Of a stretch of 10,025 nt of DNA, positions 1-6,774 are shown one piece after another. The notes under the pieces are model-generated. The model made no database searches and was not told the origin of the DNA. It saw only the letters and a list, made by a program, of their open reading frames with translations. The DNA is from Candidatus Delongbacteria bacterium (GTDB taxonomy: Bacteria > Delongbacteria > UBA4055). Positions within the stretch are counted from its first letter, which is position 1. Each line of letters opens with the position of its first letter. The stretch covers positions 1-10,025 of the forward strand of contig JAQICF010000183.1 in NCBI GenBank assembly GCA_027858795.1, in the 5' to 3' direction. The translations under genes and the position numbers were made by a program.

Positions 1-1251
1 GTTGTAGATCTTACAAATGGTAATAAGATCGCATCAAAAAAAGTATATGGGTATTTCATGGAAACAGCACCAGTTCTTGTACAATTTGATGAAGACCCAG
101 AAATGGAGATCATGGTATCTTGCTTTAATGGGAACATTGCAGGTGATCCAAAAGGTGCATATATTTACATGCTTGATTATAACAATGGATCGTTAGATAT
201 GGTGCCAGGTTTTCCTATCATTTCTGCTTATGGACAATATTATGTTCATAGTCCATCTTTGTTAGATCTTGATAACAATGGTGTTGATGAAATAATTGTT
301 GATTGTTATAATAAAATAGAAATTTATAATTCATCTACTCAGTCTAGCATCACAACTTTCGGTCTGTCTGTCGGTATTCAAACATCTTTATCATATTGTG
401 ATCTTAATGAGGATGGGCAAATTGAAATATTTGCAGTAACAGAAAGTACAGGCACTAAAGGAAAGTTATATGGTTATAATTTTAATGGAACTACACTTGT
501 CGAGATACCAGAAATTTTTGGTGGGATTTCTCTGGATATGAAATCTTCATCGTTCTTGGATCTTTTACCACCAGTATCGTTTGCGGATCTGGATGATGAT
601 TCAACAGTTGATATAATTGCTCTAACTGCGTCTAAACTGTATATATATGACAATCAATTTAATTTGAGAGCAAATTTCCCTGTCGATCTGGACTCAAGGA
701 TACTAGTGAACAATTTATCAGCACCTTCATTTGGTGATTTTGATGGAGATACTATATTAGATATTTTATTTATGGATGCAAACTTTAGAGTTTGGTGTTA
801 TTCCGGAGCATCTGGAGCGTTACTTGAGGGATTTCCTATACAGATTGAAGACATTGACAGAATAGAAATGACAGCATTACCGATAATGGACTTGGATGGT
901 GATAATGATCTTGAATTTGCGATAGGTACTAATAATGGAGTTATGTTAGTTTATGATTATCCTACTCCTACAACAAGATTTGATACATATGATAAGTATA
1001 GAGGGGATAAGTTTAATTCGGGATTATTTGGAACTATCTTGGGAGCTCCTGAAAATATTACAACTGTACAGAACGGAACAGATCTGGATATTTCATGGGA
1101 TCCAGTAGCTACAGCAACAAGTTATATGATTTATGTCTCAGATGATCCTTATGCTGGATTTATTGAATTGGATGAAACAAGCAATACAAATTATACTGTA
1201 CTTAACATTACAGATAGTAAAAAGTTCTATTATATTATTGCTGTGAAATAA
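1..1251 (+). CDS. FG-GAP/VCBS-repeat surface or secreted protein with C-terminal FN3 domain (5' truncated)
   Basis: The reading frame is open from the first base, so the gene begins upstream. The ATG at 58 is internal: it lacks a ribosome binding site and the repeat pattern is already under way. Of 416 visible residues, about 1-330 carry a recurring Asp-rich calcium-binding-like motif followed by a hydrophobic strand. Examples are FDEDPEMEI, DLDNNGVDEII, DLNEDGQIEIF, DLDDDSTVDII, DFDGDTILDIL and DLDGDNDLEFA, typical of FG-GAP/VCBS blades of an integrin-like beta-propeller. Residues about 349-416 look like a fibronectin type III domain (APENITTVQNG, ISWDPV, ATSYMIYVSDDP, YYIIAVK). Such proteins are usually extracellular, in adhesion or as large secreted proteins of FCB bacteria. 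The visible end lacks a type IX secretion sorting domain and any membrane anchor. The signal peptide would lie outside the window. The exact role is unknown; the domain call is firm. Confidence 0.85.
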   Translation, partial: VVDLTNGNKIASKKVYGYFMETAPVLVQFDEDPEMEIMVSCFNGNIAGDPKGAYIYMLDYNNGSLDMVPGFPIISAYGQYYVHSPSLLDLDNNGVDEIIVDCYNKIEIYNSSTQSSITTFGLSVGIQTSLSYCDLNEDGQIEIFAVTESTGTKGKLYGYNFNGTTLVEIPEIFGGISLDMKSSSFLDLLPPVSFADLDDDSTVDIIALTASKLYIYDNQFNLRANFPVDLDSRILVNNLSAPSFGDFDGDTILDILFMDANFRVWCYSGASGALLEGFPIQIEDIDRIEMTALPIMDLDGDNDLEFAIGTNNGVMLVYDYPTPTTRFDTYDKYRGDKFNSGLFGTILGAPENITTVQNGTDLDISWDPVATATSYMIYVSDDPYAGFIELDETSNTNYTVLNITDSKKFYYIIAVK

Positions 1252-1264
1252 TATAAAACTATGT

Positions 1265-1300
1265 AACAAAAAAGGCGATCATCTGATCGCCTTTTTTGTT
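1265..1300. terminator. Bidirectional intrinsic terminator
   Basis: A perfect 17-base inverted repeat (arms 1265-1281 and 1284-1300, core GGCGATCA/TGATCGCC) folds into a GC-cored hairpin with a tiny loop. It is flanked by an A-run on the left and a T-run on the right, so it gives a U-tract in either direction. It lies 13 bases after the stop of the repeat protein and 14 bases beyond the stop of the convergent gene, so it can end both transcripts. Confidence 0.93.
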
Positions 1301-1314
1301 AGAAAAATTTATCT

Positions 1315-2427
1315 CTAATATTCATTTACAAAGTTTAACTGATAAGTTGCACCAAATCTAATATTAAGCTCAGAAGCATTTCTCTGCCATTCGTCATCAT
1401 CCTGAACCGCGAATAATAAACTTTCACCTTCAAAGCCAAAGAAAATATTCAACTCAGGTTTTACATAGTAATTTACTTCTGCATTTATCATAAACCAAGT
1501 TGTGTTACCCGCAAGATTATCTTTTGCGTTATAATAATCATCATCTTCACTTTCACCTGTTGTGCCAAATTTCATGCCAAGAGTACCATTCACGTTTATC
1601 TTCTTGCTATAGTCCCATGCAGCGAAAACTTTACCAGTGTACCATTGATACTGATCGGTTGCATCGTTAAATTGCATTTCAAAACTTGCAATAGGTTTAA
1701 CAAGAAGTTTGTAATCCTCCATCAAGTATGAGTAACATCCTTCTATGCCAAACACGTGCTCAGGTGCACTAAGTTTATCTTCTTGTGTTTCAGTCATACC
1801 ACTAAATGTATAGTGTTTGAATAATCCGTATTTTATAAAACCGTATGCAGCCATACCCTCTTCAAATTTATCCCAAGGTGACAAAACATGGAACTCAATA
1901 TCCCTTGTATCATATCCAAATACAGCAGTAGCAGCTAACTGAAGGTCAGAGCTTATTGCAGTATCTTCGCTTGTAGCTTGTGGAGTTGGGTCAATATATG
2001 AAAAAGAATTTGGATCGATGGACTTAGAAACAAAAGAGAATGGTAAACCTACAGTGGTAAAAGTACTGTCTTTCATAAAGTACTTTATCATTGGATTTAC
2101 AAATAGGCCTAGATCATAAGCAAAAGAGTCATCAGTTGAATAAAAAGGTGTCTCATTTTCAGGCAATTCATCAGACTCAGAGAAGCTATTCATATTTAAA
2201 CCACCATCGGCATATACATAGTAGATAGATTTCTCATCTGTTTTACCTTCAAGCTGATACGAACCATATGGAATTGCTATATTTGTAAGCGAATTACCGG
2301 TAAATCTTTCTGCGTTGATCATATATCCAGTTCCTGCAGAAATAAAACCTTCATTTTTGGTGATCTCAAATTGAGAGAACAAGCTGATTGCGACAAGCAA
2401 TAGAGCAATAACGAAATGTTTTTTCAT
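1315..2427 (-). CDS. Exported protein, probable outer-membrane beta-barrel, function unknown
   Basis: 370 residues. The start has a classical Sec signal peptide: basic MKKH, a hydrophobic core FVIALLLVAISLF, and likely cleavage near SLFS/QFE. The mature part consists of alternating hydrophobic/aromatic and polar stretches such as AATAVFGYDTRDIEFHV, YGFIKYGLFKHYTF, KLLVKPIASFEMQF, WFMINAEVNYYVKP and LNIFFGFEG. These are separated by acidic loops, as in transmembrane beta-strands. The last strand, LNIRFGATYQLNFVNEY, ends in an aromatic residue, as many BAM-dependent barrels do. AAGGTG (minus strand, 2433-2438) is a good ribosome binding site for the ATG. The gene is monocistronic, with its own promoter upstream and the shared terminator downstream. 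I do not recognise a named family. A soluble secreted beta-rich protein is the main alternative. Confidence 0.72.
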   Translation of the reverse strand: MKKHFVIALLLVAISLFSQFEITKNEGFISAGTGYMINAERFTGNSLTNIAIPYGSYQLEGKTDEKSIYYVYADGGLNMNSFSESDELPENETPFYSTDDSFAYDLGLFVNPMIKYFMKDSTFTTVGLPFSFVSKSIDPNSFSYIDPTPQATSEDTAISSDLQLAATAVFGYDTRDIEFHVLSPWDKFEEGMAAYGFIKYGLFKHYTFSGMTETQEDKLSAPEHVFGIEGCYSYLMEDYKLLVKPIASFEMQFNDATDQYQWYTGKVFAAWDYSKKINVNGTLGMKFGTTGESEDDDYYNAKDNLAGNTTWFMINAEVNYYVKPELNIFFGFEGESLLFAVQDDDEWQRNASELNIRFGATYQLNFVNEY

Positions 2428-2484
2428 AATTACACCTTATTTATTTGTTTATAACATTTATAAGAATACTTAGGATACCAACGT

Positions 2485-2515
2485 TAAAATTACGTAATCT
2501 ATGGTAAAATGTCAA
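2485..2515 (-). promoter_or_regulatory. Candidate promoter of the barrel-like protein gene
   Basis: On the minus strand, TTGACA (2510-2515) is followed by a 17-base spacer and TAATTTTA (2485-2492). This resembles both sigma-70 and the Bacteroidota TTG / TAnnTTTG pattern. The predicted transcript start near 2480 leaves a leader of about 53 bases. The -10 match is partial. Confidence 0.5.
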
Positions 2516-2538
2516 GATATAAAATTAATTGTAAACAT

Positions 2539-2569
2539 TTCCCAAAATAAAAAATAGACTCTAGTTTTA
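2539..2569 (+). promoter_or_regulatory. ftsY: Weak candidate promoter for ftsY
   Basis: TTCCCA (2539-2544), a 17-base spacer and TAGTTTTA (2562-2569) reproduce the spacing and -10 type of the other promoters in the window, but the -35 element is poor. A leader of about 60 bases would result. Some promoter must lie in 2428-2636, because the upstream gene is divergent; this is the best candidate I can see. Confidence 0.25.
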
Positions 2570-2636
2570 AATAAAATTGATTATCAATTCACATATTCAT
2601 ATATTTCCACAACAAATTAAAGAACCTGGAAAAAAA

Positions 2637-3692
2637 ATGGCATTGTTCAGAAAAAAAAGAATTAGAGATTATTTAAGAGAAGAAAAATTTGTAAAAGAAT
2701 ATACAGCTCTACTAGCTTTAAGAAAAGGTTCAAAACCTGATAAGATTACAAAGCAAGGCAAAGTCGAAGAAGTAAAAAAAGAAAGTTACTTCGATAAATT
2801 ATCAAGAACACTTTCTAAAACAAAAAACAGCATTGTTGGTAAATTAAACTCTATAATATCTAAAAGTGAAATATTGGATGATGATACATTAGACGACATT
2901 GAAGAGGCTTTATATACATCTGATATAGGAGTGAAAACAACAGAGCTGATCATAGATAAGCTTAGAGAAAGGATCCGAGAAGAAAAATCCAATGATAATT
3001 TAGATATTAAGGGACTGATAAAGAAAGAGATCATTGAATTGATCAATAAGGAACATTCTGCAGAAGTTGATTATAAAGAGAAACCTCATGTTATTTTAGT
3101 CGTAGGTGTAAATGGTAATGGAAAAACGACCACAATAGGTAAGTTAGCACATTACTATAAATCCCAGGGCAAAAAAGTTCTAATAGGAGCTGCGGACACA
3201 TTTAGAGCAGCTGCAATAGAACAATTAGAAACTTGGGCTGATCGAACTGATGCTGATTTTGTTAAGCATCAGATGGGTTCCGATCCAGCAGCAGTAGCGT
3301 TTGATTCATACAAAGCAGGTGTAGCTAGAGATATGGATGTTATTTTGATTGATACTGCAGGTAGGCTTCATAACAAAGTTAATTTAATGAATGAACTCGA
3401 AAAGATCTCACGTGTACTAAATAAACTCAACCCTAATGCCCCACATGAAGTGTTATTAGTTTTAGATGCTACTACCGGTCAAAATGCATTAAGCCAAGCA
3501 AAACAGTTCAGTTTAACTTCAGGTGTTACAGGGATTGTTCTTACAAAATTGGATGGAACAGCAAAAGGTGGAGTTACAATTGCGATTAATCAAGAAATGG
3601 ATATTCCGGTAAAATTTATAGGCTTAGGAGAGCAAAAAGAAGATCTTGAAGTATTTGATCCGGAAGAATTTGTTAAGACTATCTTTGAATAA
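2637..3692 (+). CDS. ftsY: Signal recognition particle receptor FtsY
   Basis: SRP receptor GTPase. It docks SRP-bound ribosomes translating membrane proteins at the inner membrane, pairing its NG domain with that of Ffh. From the ATG at 2637 the protein has 351 residues. It has a basic, lysine-rich N-terminus (1-50) suited to membrane lipid contact, then a helical N domain (about 50-140) with DDDTLDDIEEALYTSDIG. The SRP-type G domain follows: G1 GVNGNGKTTT (157-166), DTFRAAAIEQL (187-197), G3 DTAGR (239-243), G4 TKLDG (303-307), and the closing GLGEQKEDLEVFDPEEFV. The long acidic A domain of E. coli FtsY is absent, as in many bacteria. The frame stays open upstream to a TTG at 2577, but no ribosome binding site precedes that codon. 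The ATG has only a weak GGA six bases ahead. The gene is single and ends at a shared terminator. Confidence 0.96.
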   Translation: MALFRKKRIRDYLREEKFVKEYTALLALRKGSKPDKITKQGKVEEVKKESYFDKLSRTLSKTKNSIVGKLNSIISKSEILDDDTLDDIEEALYTSDIGVKTTELIIDKLRERIREEKSNDNLDIKGLIKKEIIELINKEHSAEVDYKEKPHVILVVGVNGNGKTTTIGKLAHYYKSQGKKVLIGAADTFRAAAIEQLETWADRTDADFVKHQMGSDPAAVAFDSYKAGVARDMDVILIDTAGRLHNKVNLMNELEKISRVLNKLNPNAPHEVLLVLDATTGQNALSQAKQFSLTSGVTGIVLTKLDGTAKGGVTIAINQEMDIPVKFIGLGEQKEDLEVFDPEEFVKTIFE

Positions 3693-3729
3693 ACAAAAAA
3701 AGGACGAAATTTTCGTCCTCTTTTTGTTT
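3691..3729. terminator. Bidirectional intrinsic terminator between ftsY and the receiver gene
   Basis: A 9-base perfect stem AGGACGAAA/TTTCGTCCT (3701-3709 and 3711-3719) is extended outward by AAACAAAAA/TTTTTGTTT after a single mismatch. A-runs and T-runs flank it, so it works in both directions. It begins at the last bases of the ftsY stop codon and lies 13 bases beyond the stop of the convergent response-regulator gene. Confidence 0.92.
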
Positions 3730-3742
3730 AGGTATAAGTTTA

Positions 3743-4114
3743 TTACTGAGAAGCTTCTTTTATAGAAATTGTTATAGCATCAAGCTCCAATTTTAATTTA
3801 TCAAAATCTACAGGCTTAGTATGAAAAGAATATAATGTTTCTTTCAAATCTTTGTTAATTATATTTTGGATCATATATCCTGAGATCATAATTATAAATA
3901 CATTCTCGTTTGCACTTTTGATATCTTTGATAATATCCTTGCCTTTTATACGACCAAGATGATAATCCAAAATAACGACATCGTAATTTTTAATTTCTTT
4001 AAGAGCAGTAACATAATTATTGAAAGTTTTACATGGATAACCAAAATGTTCCAGATTATCTTTAAAAATTCTAAGAGTAAGTATGTCATCATCAATTACA
4101 GCAACATTAAGCAT
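3743..4114 (-). CDS. Stand-alone response-regulator receiver (CheY-like) protein
   Basis: 123 residues, a single receiver (REC) domain with no output domain. Visible signature residues are the acidic triad DDD (8-10), phospho-acceptor Asp50 in VVILDYHLG, the switch Ser78 in IIMISGY, and Lys100 in HTKPVD. All residues needed for phosphorylation are therefore present. Single-domain regulators act by protein-protein contact, for example in phosphorelays, chemotaxis-type signalling or as adaptors for separate output proteins. No histidine kinase is nearby, so the partner is unknown. The ribosome binding site is weak (AAGTGAAA about 9 bases ahead). The gene lies downstream of lysS on the same strand but has its own candidate promoter. 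The family call is firm; the pathway is not known. Confidence 0.9.
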   Translation of the reverse strand: MLNVAVIDDDILTLRIFKDNLEHFGYPCKTFNNYVTALKEIKNYDVVILDYHLGRIKGKDIIKDIKSANENVFIIMISGYMIQNIINKDLKETLYSFHTKPVDFDKLKLELDAITISIKEASQ

Positions 4115-4175
4115 AGTATTTTCACTTTATTTTTTAATTATTCTAATAATATTTAAGCAATATATCTCCCTTATC

Positions 4176-4206
4176 AAAAGCTAAAGATAAATATTGTAAA
4201 TGTCAA
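4176..4206 (-). promoter_or_regulatory. Candidate promoter of the receiver gene
   Basis: On the minus strand, TTGACA (4201-4206), a 17-base spacer and TAGCTTTT (4176-4183, followed by G). This has the same architecture as the promoters at 2485-2515 and 8039-8069. Predicted transcription from about 4171 gives a leader of about 57 bases. I see no strong terminator between lysS and this site, so read-through from lysS is also possible. Confidence 0.5.
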
Positions 4207-4250
4207 TAGAAAATGCTTGTTCAGGATAAAATTAACTAAAAACATCTAAA

Positions 4251-5735
4251 TTACAGATTTTCCGGCTTCATTGTAGGAAATAACAAGATGTCCCTAATTG
4301 ATCGTTCTCCCGTAAGCAACATAACCATTCTATCAATTCCTAATCCCAAACCTCCTGTAGGAGGCATTCCAGTCTCAATAGCTTGAACAAAATTCTCATC
4401 CATTGGAGACGCTTCTTCATCTACATCCCTTCTGAGTGATTGTTCGTGCAAAGTTTTTCTCTGAAAGATCGGATCGTTAGATTCGCTATAAGCATTTGCG
4501 TATTCATTTCCGGCGATAAAAAGTTCAAATCTCTGTAAATATCTTTCATCATCATAATCAGGCTTACACAACGGTGTTGTTTCCACCGGCTGGTGAGTAA
4601 TGAATACTGGCTGGATGATTTGTTCTTCAACATATAATTCAAAGATATCATTGATCGCAAGGCCTCTAATGAATTCGCCTTTGATTTTTCCGCCTTTATT
4701 TTCGATCAATATTTTCATTTCAGCATCAGTTAAAGATTCAACATCGATCTCAGCATATTCTTGTATTGCATCAACCATTTTCAATCTTTTCCAGGGTGTT
4801 TTCAAATCGATCAAATTACCATTGAATTCAACTTGAGTAGTACCATAGAGTTCTTTACAAGTAGATTCAAAGATCTCTTCAGTTATATTCATCATGTCAT
4901 TGTAATCTGCATAAGCTTGATAAAGTTCAAGCATTGTGAATTCAGGGTTGTGAGTTCTGTCCATACCTTCATTTCTAAAGCACTTACCGATTTCATACAC
5001 TCTATCCATTCCACCAACGACCAATCGTTTTAAATAAGGTTCAATGGCGATCCTAAGATAAAGCTTCATGTCTAAAGTATTGTGATGTGTAGTAAATGGG
5101 TTTGCATTTGCACCACCATAAATTGGAAGTAGAGTCGGTGTTTCAACTTCTAAAAAATCTTTAGCATCAAGTATGTTTTTAATGTTTTTGATTATTTTGA
5201 TCCTTTTTTCAAAAGTCTCACGTACTCCTTTAGTAACGATCAGGTCTACGTGACGGTTACGATATCTGAGTTCTTTATCAGCAAATGCATCAAAAGTTTC
5301 TCCGTCTTTTTCTTTAACAACAGGTAGAGGACGAATACTCTTTGTCAAAAGCGTAAATGAATCGATGTATACAGTGATTTCACCAACTTTAGTCTTCTTC
5401 ACTATTCCTGCAACACCTATAATATCGCCAATATCCATCTTTTTGAAGAGATCATAATCTTTTTCACCGATGTTCTTTAGAGCTACATAAAGTTGGATCT
5501 TTCCCTGCTGGTCTTGTATAGAACAAAAAGCAGCCTTACCCATAACTCTTATTGACATTATTCTTCCAGCGATAGAAACTTTTTTTTCAGATTCAAAATA
5601 ATTGTCAAAATTATCAATTATTTCCTGGGAAAAGTTTTCTACATTATAATTATACGGAAAAGGATTTATGCCCATCTCCCTGATTTCATTTATTTTCTCA
5701 ATACGAGTATTGATCAATTTTCCTTGATCTTCCAC
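4251..5735 (-). CDS. lysS: Lysyl-tRNA synthetase, class II
   Basis: Charges tRNA-Lys with lysine, using ATP and releasing AMP and PPi, in the cytoplasm. 494 residues from the GTG start, the usual class IIb length. An N-terminal OB-fold anticodon-binding domain (about 53-131: VSIAGRIMSIR, FCSIQDQQGKIQLY) precedes the catalytic domain. That domain has motif 1 FLEVETP (194-200), motif 2 FRNEGMDRTHNPEFT (253-267), and motif 3 GLGLGIDRMVMLLT (462-475). Lysine-pocket residues appear as EPYLKRL and NAYSE. The GTG at 5733-5735 is chosen because GAGG lies six bases ahead of it. A TTG four codons upstream has that GAGG overlapping it and no site of its own, and a stop codon directly precedes it. This is the third gene of the PPi-PFK/recA/lysS unit. 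Two usually conserved Arg positions read Asn (GGANANPF, GNEYANAYSE). The call is certain. Confidence 0.97.
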   Translation of the reverse strand: MEDQGKLINTRIEKINEIREMGINPFPYNYNVENFSQEIIDNFDNYFESEKKVSIAGRIMSIRVMGKAAFCSIQDQQGKIQLYVALKNIGEKDYDLFKKMDIGDIIGVAGIVKKTKVGEITVYIDSFTLLTKSIRPLPVVKEKDGETFDAFADKELRYRNRHVDLIVTKGVRETFEKRIKIIKNIKNILDAKDFLEVETPTLLPIYGGANANPFTTHHNTLDMKLYLRIAIEPYLKRLVVGGMDRVYEIGKCFRNEGMDRTHNPEFTMLELYQAYADYNDMMNITEEIFESTCKELYGTTQVEFNGNLIDLKTPWKRLKMVDAIQEYAEIDVESLTDAEMKILIENKGGKIKGEFIRGLAINDIFELYVEEQIIQPVFITHQPVETTPLCKPDYDDERYLQRFELFIAGNEYANAYSESNDPIFQRKTLHEQSLRRDVDEEASPMDENFVQAIETGMPPTGGLGLGIDRMVMLLTGERSIRDILLFPTMKPENL

Positions 5736-5741
5736 TTTAAA

Positions 5742-5745
5742 CCTC
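5742..5745 (-). promoter_or_regulatory. lysS: Ribosome binding site that decides the lysS start
   Basis: GAGG on the minus strand, six bases ahead of the GTG at 5733-5735. It overlaps the alternative upstream TTG (5745-5747), so it cannot serve that codon. This supports the shorter, 494-residue protein. Confidence 0.7.
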
Positions 5746-5766
5746 AATTAAATTAATGCTTATGAT

Positions 5767-6762
5767 TTACAGCCCGAATAATTCTCTGACCTTTACTTCA
5801 ATATCGTCATACAATTTTTTATTTTCCATCAAAGCAAGTTTAACCTTTTCTCTCCCCTGCCCGATCCTTTCTTCACCGTAAGAGAACCATGAACCTGATT
5901 TCTTGATGATGTCATTATCAACTGCAAGATCAATAATTTCACCAACTCTTGAAACGCCTTCTCCATAAATCATATCAAATTCAGCAGTTTTAAAAGGAGG
6001 AGCAACTTTGTTTTTAACAACTTTTACTCTAGTTCTACTTCCGACAATATTCTCTTTATCTTTTATTGCACCAATTCTTCTTACATCAAGTCTAATTGAC
6101 GAATAGAATTTTAAAGCATTTCCACCAGTTGTAGTTTCAGGATTTCCAAACATAACACCAATCTTCATACGGATCTGATTGATAAATATTACCATACATT
6201 TAGACTTTGAAACTGCTCCTGCTATTTTTCTTAATGCTTGTGACATTAGTCTTGCTTGGAGTCCCATGTGAGAATCACCCATATCACCTTCAATTTCAGC
6301 CTTAGGTGTCAAGGCTGCAACAGAGTCAACAACTATTATATCGATAGCATTTGACCTTACTAGAGTTTCAGTAATATCCATTGCCTGCTCACCAAAATCA
6401 GGTTGTGAAATCAGAAGATTCTTAGTATCAACTCCTATTTTTTCTGCATAATCAGTATCTAAAGCATGTTCAGCATCAACAAAAGCGCAAATCCCACCTT
6501 TTTTCTGAGCCTCAGCGATAGCATGGAGTGACATTGTTGTCTTTCCTGAGCTTTCAGGGCCGTATATTTCAACGATCCTACCTTTAGGAAGTCCGCCGAT
6601 ACCTGTTGCAATATCAAGACCGAAAGAACCTGTCGAAATAGCTTCAAGTTTTAGGACCGGCTTATCCTCGCCTAATTTCATTATAGAGCCTTTTCCATAA
6701 GCTTTTTCTATCTGTGCAATAGAATGGTCAAGCATTTTTATTTTTTCTTCTTTTTTACTCAT
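5767..6762 (-). CDS. recA: Recombinase RecA
   Basis: DNA-dependent ATPase that forms filaments on single-stranded DNA, catalyses strand exchange in recombinational repair and, where a LexA-type system exists, triggers repressor self-cleavage. 331 residues. Visible elements are Walker [10 protein letters not shown] (68-76), the catalytic Glu in FVDAEHALD (Glu98), Walker [11 protein letters not shown] (142-151), the L1 region [15 protein letters not shown], and L2 with [20 protein letters not shown] (194-213). The C-terminus stops at KVRELFGL, without the acidic tail of about 20 residues found in E. coli RecA, which normally damps DNA binding. SQPDFGEQ has Phe where Thr or another small residue is common. 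GGAG (6770-6773) precedes the ATG by seven bases and starts one base after the stop codon of the upstream phosphofructokinase gene. That implies co-transcription and probable translational coupling. I found no recognisable SOS box or private promoter. Confidence 0.98.
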   Translation of the reverse strand: MSKKEEKIKMLDHSIAQIEKAYGKGSIMKLGEDKPVLKLEAISTGSFGLDIATGIGGLPKGRIVEIYGPESSGKTTMSLHAIAEAQKKGGICAFVDAEHALDTDYAEKIGVDTKNLLISQPDFGEQAMDITETLVRSNAIDIIVVDSVAALTPKAEIEGDMGDSHMGLQARLMSQALRKIAGAVSKSKCMVIFINQIRMKIGVMFGNPETTTGGNALKFYSSIRLDVRRIGAIKDKENIVGSRTRVKVVKNKVAPPFKTAEFDMIYGEGVSRVGEIIDLAVDNDIIKKSGSWFSYGEERIGQGREKVKLALMENKKLYDDIEVKVRELFGL

Positions 6763-6774
6763 TTTATATCTCCA

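Noticed and set aside
2577..2587. Fnr-like dyad TTGATTATCAA ahead of ftsY
   Set aside because: The half-sites TTGAT and ATCAA are separated by one base instead of the four needed for an Fnr site.
2577..2636. N-terminal extension of FtsY from a TTG start, beginning MIINSHIHIFP and resembling the start of an amidohydrolase
   Set aside because: No ribosome binding site precedes the TTG, the stretch is AT-rich leader, and FtsY proteins do not start this way. The ATG at 2637 begins a typical basic FtsY N-terminus. The likeness to an amidohydrolase spans about ten residues and looks accidental.
4207..4250. Terminator after lysS
   Set aside because: Only a four-base stem (ATCT/AGAT) is visible; not enough to claim termination.
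4421..5033. Open frames on both strands inside lysS, and similar ones inside ftsY, recA and the second phosphofructokinase gene
   Set aside because: They overlap strongly conserved genes, have no ribosome binding sites and show no recognisable protein motifs; they are by-products of the real frames.
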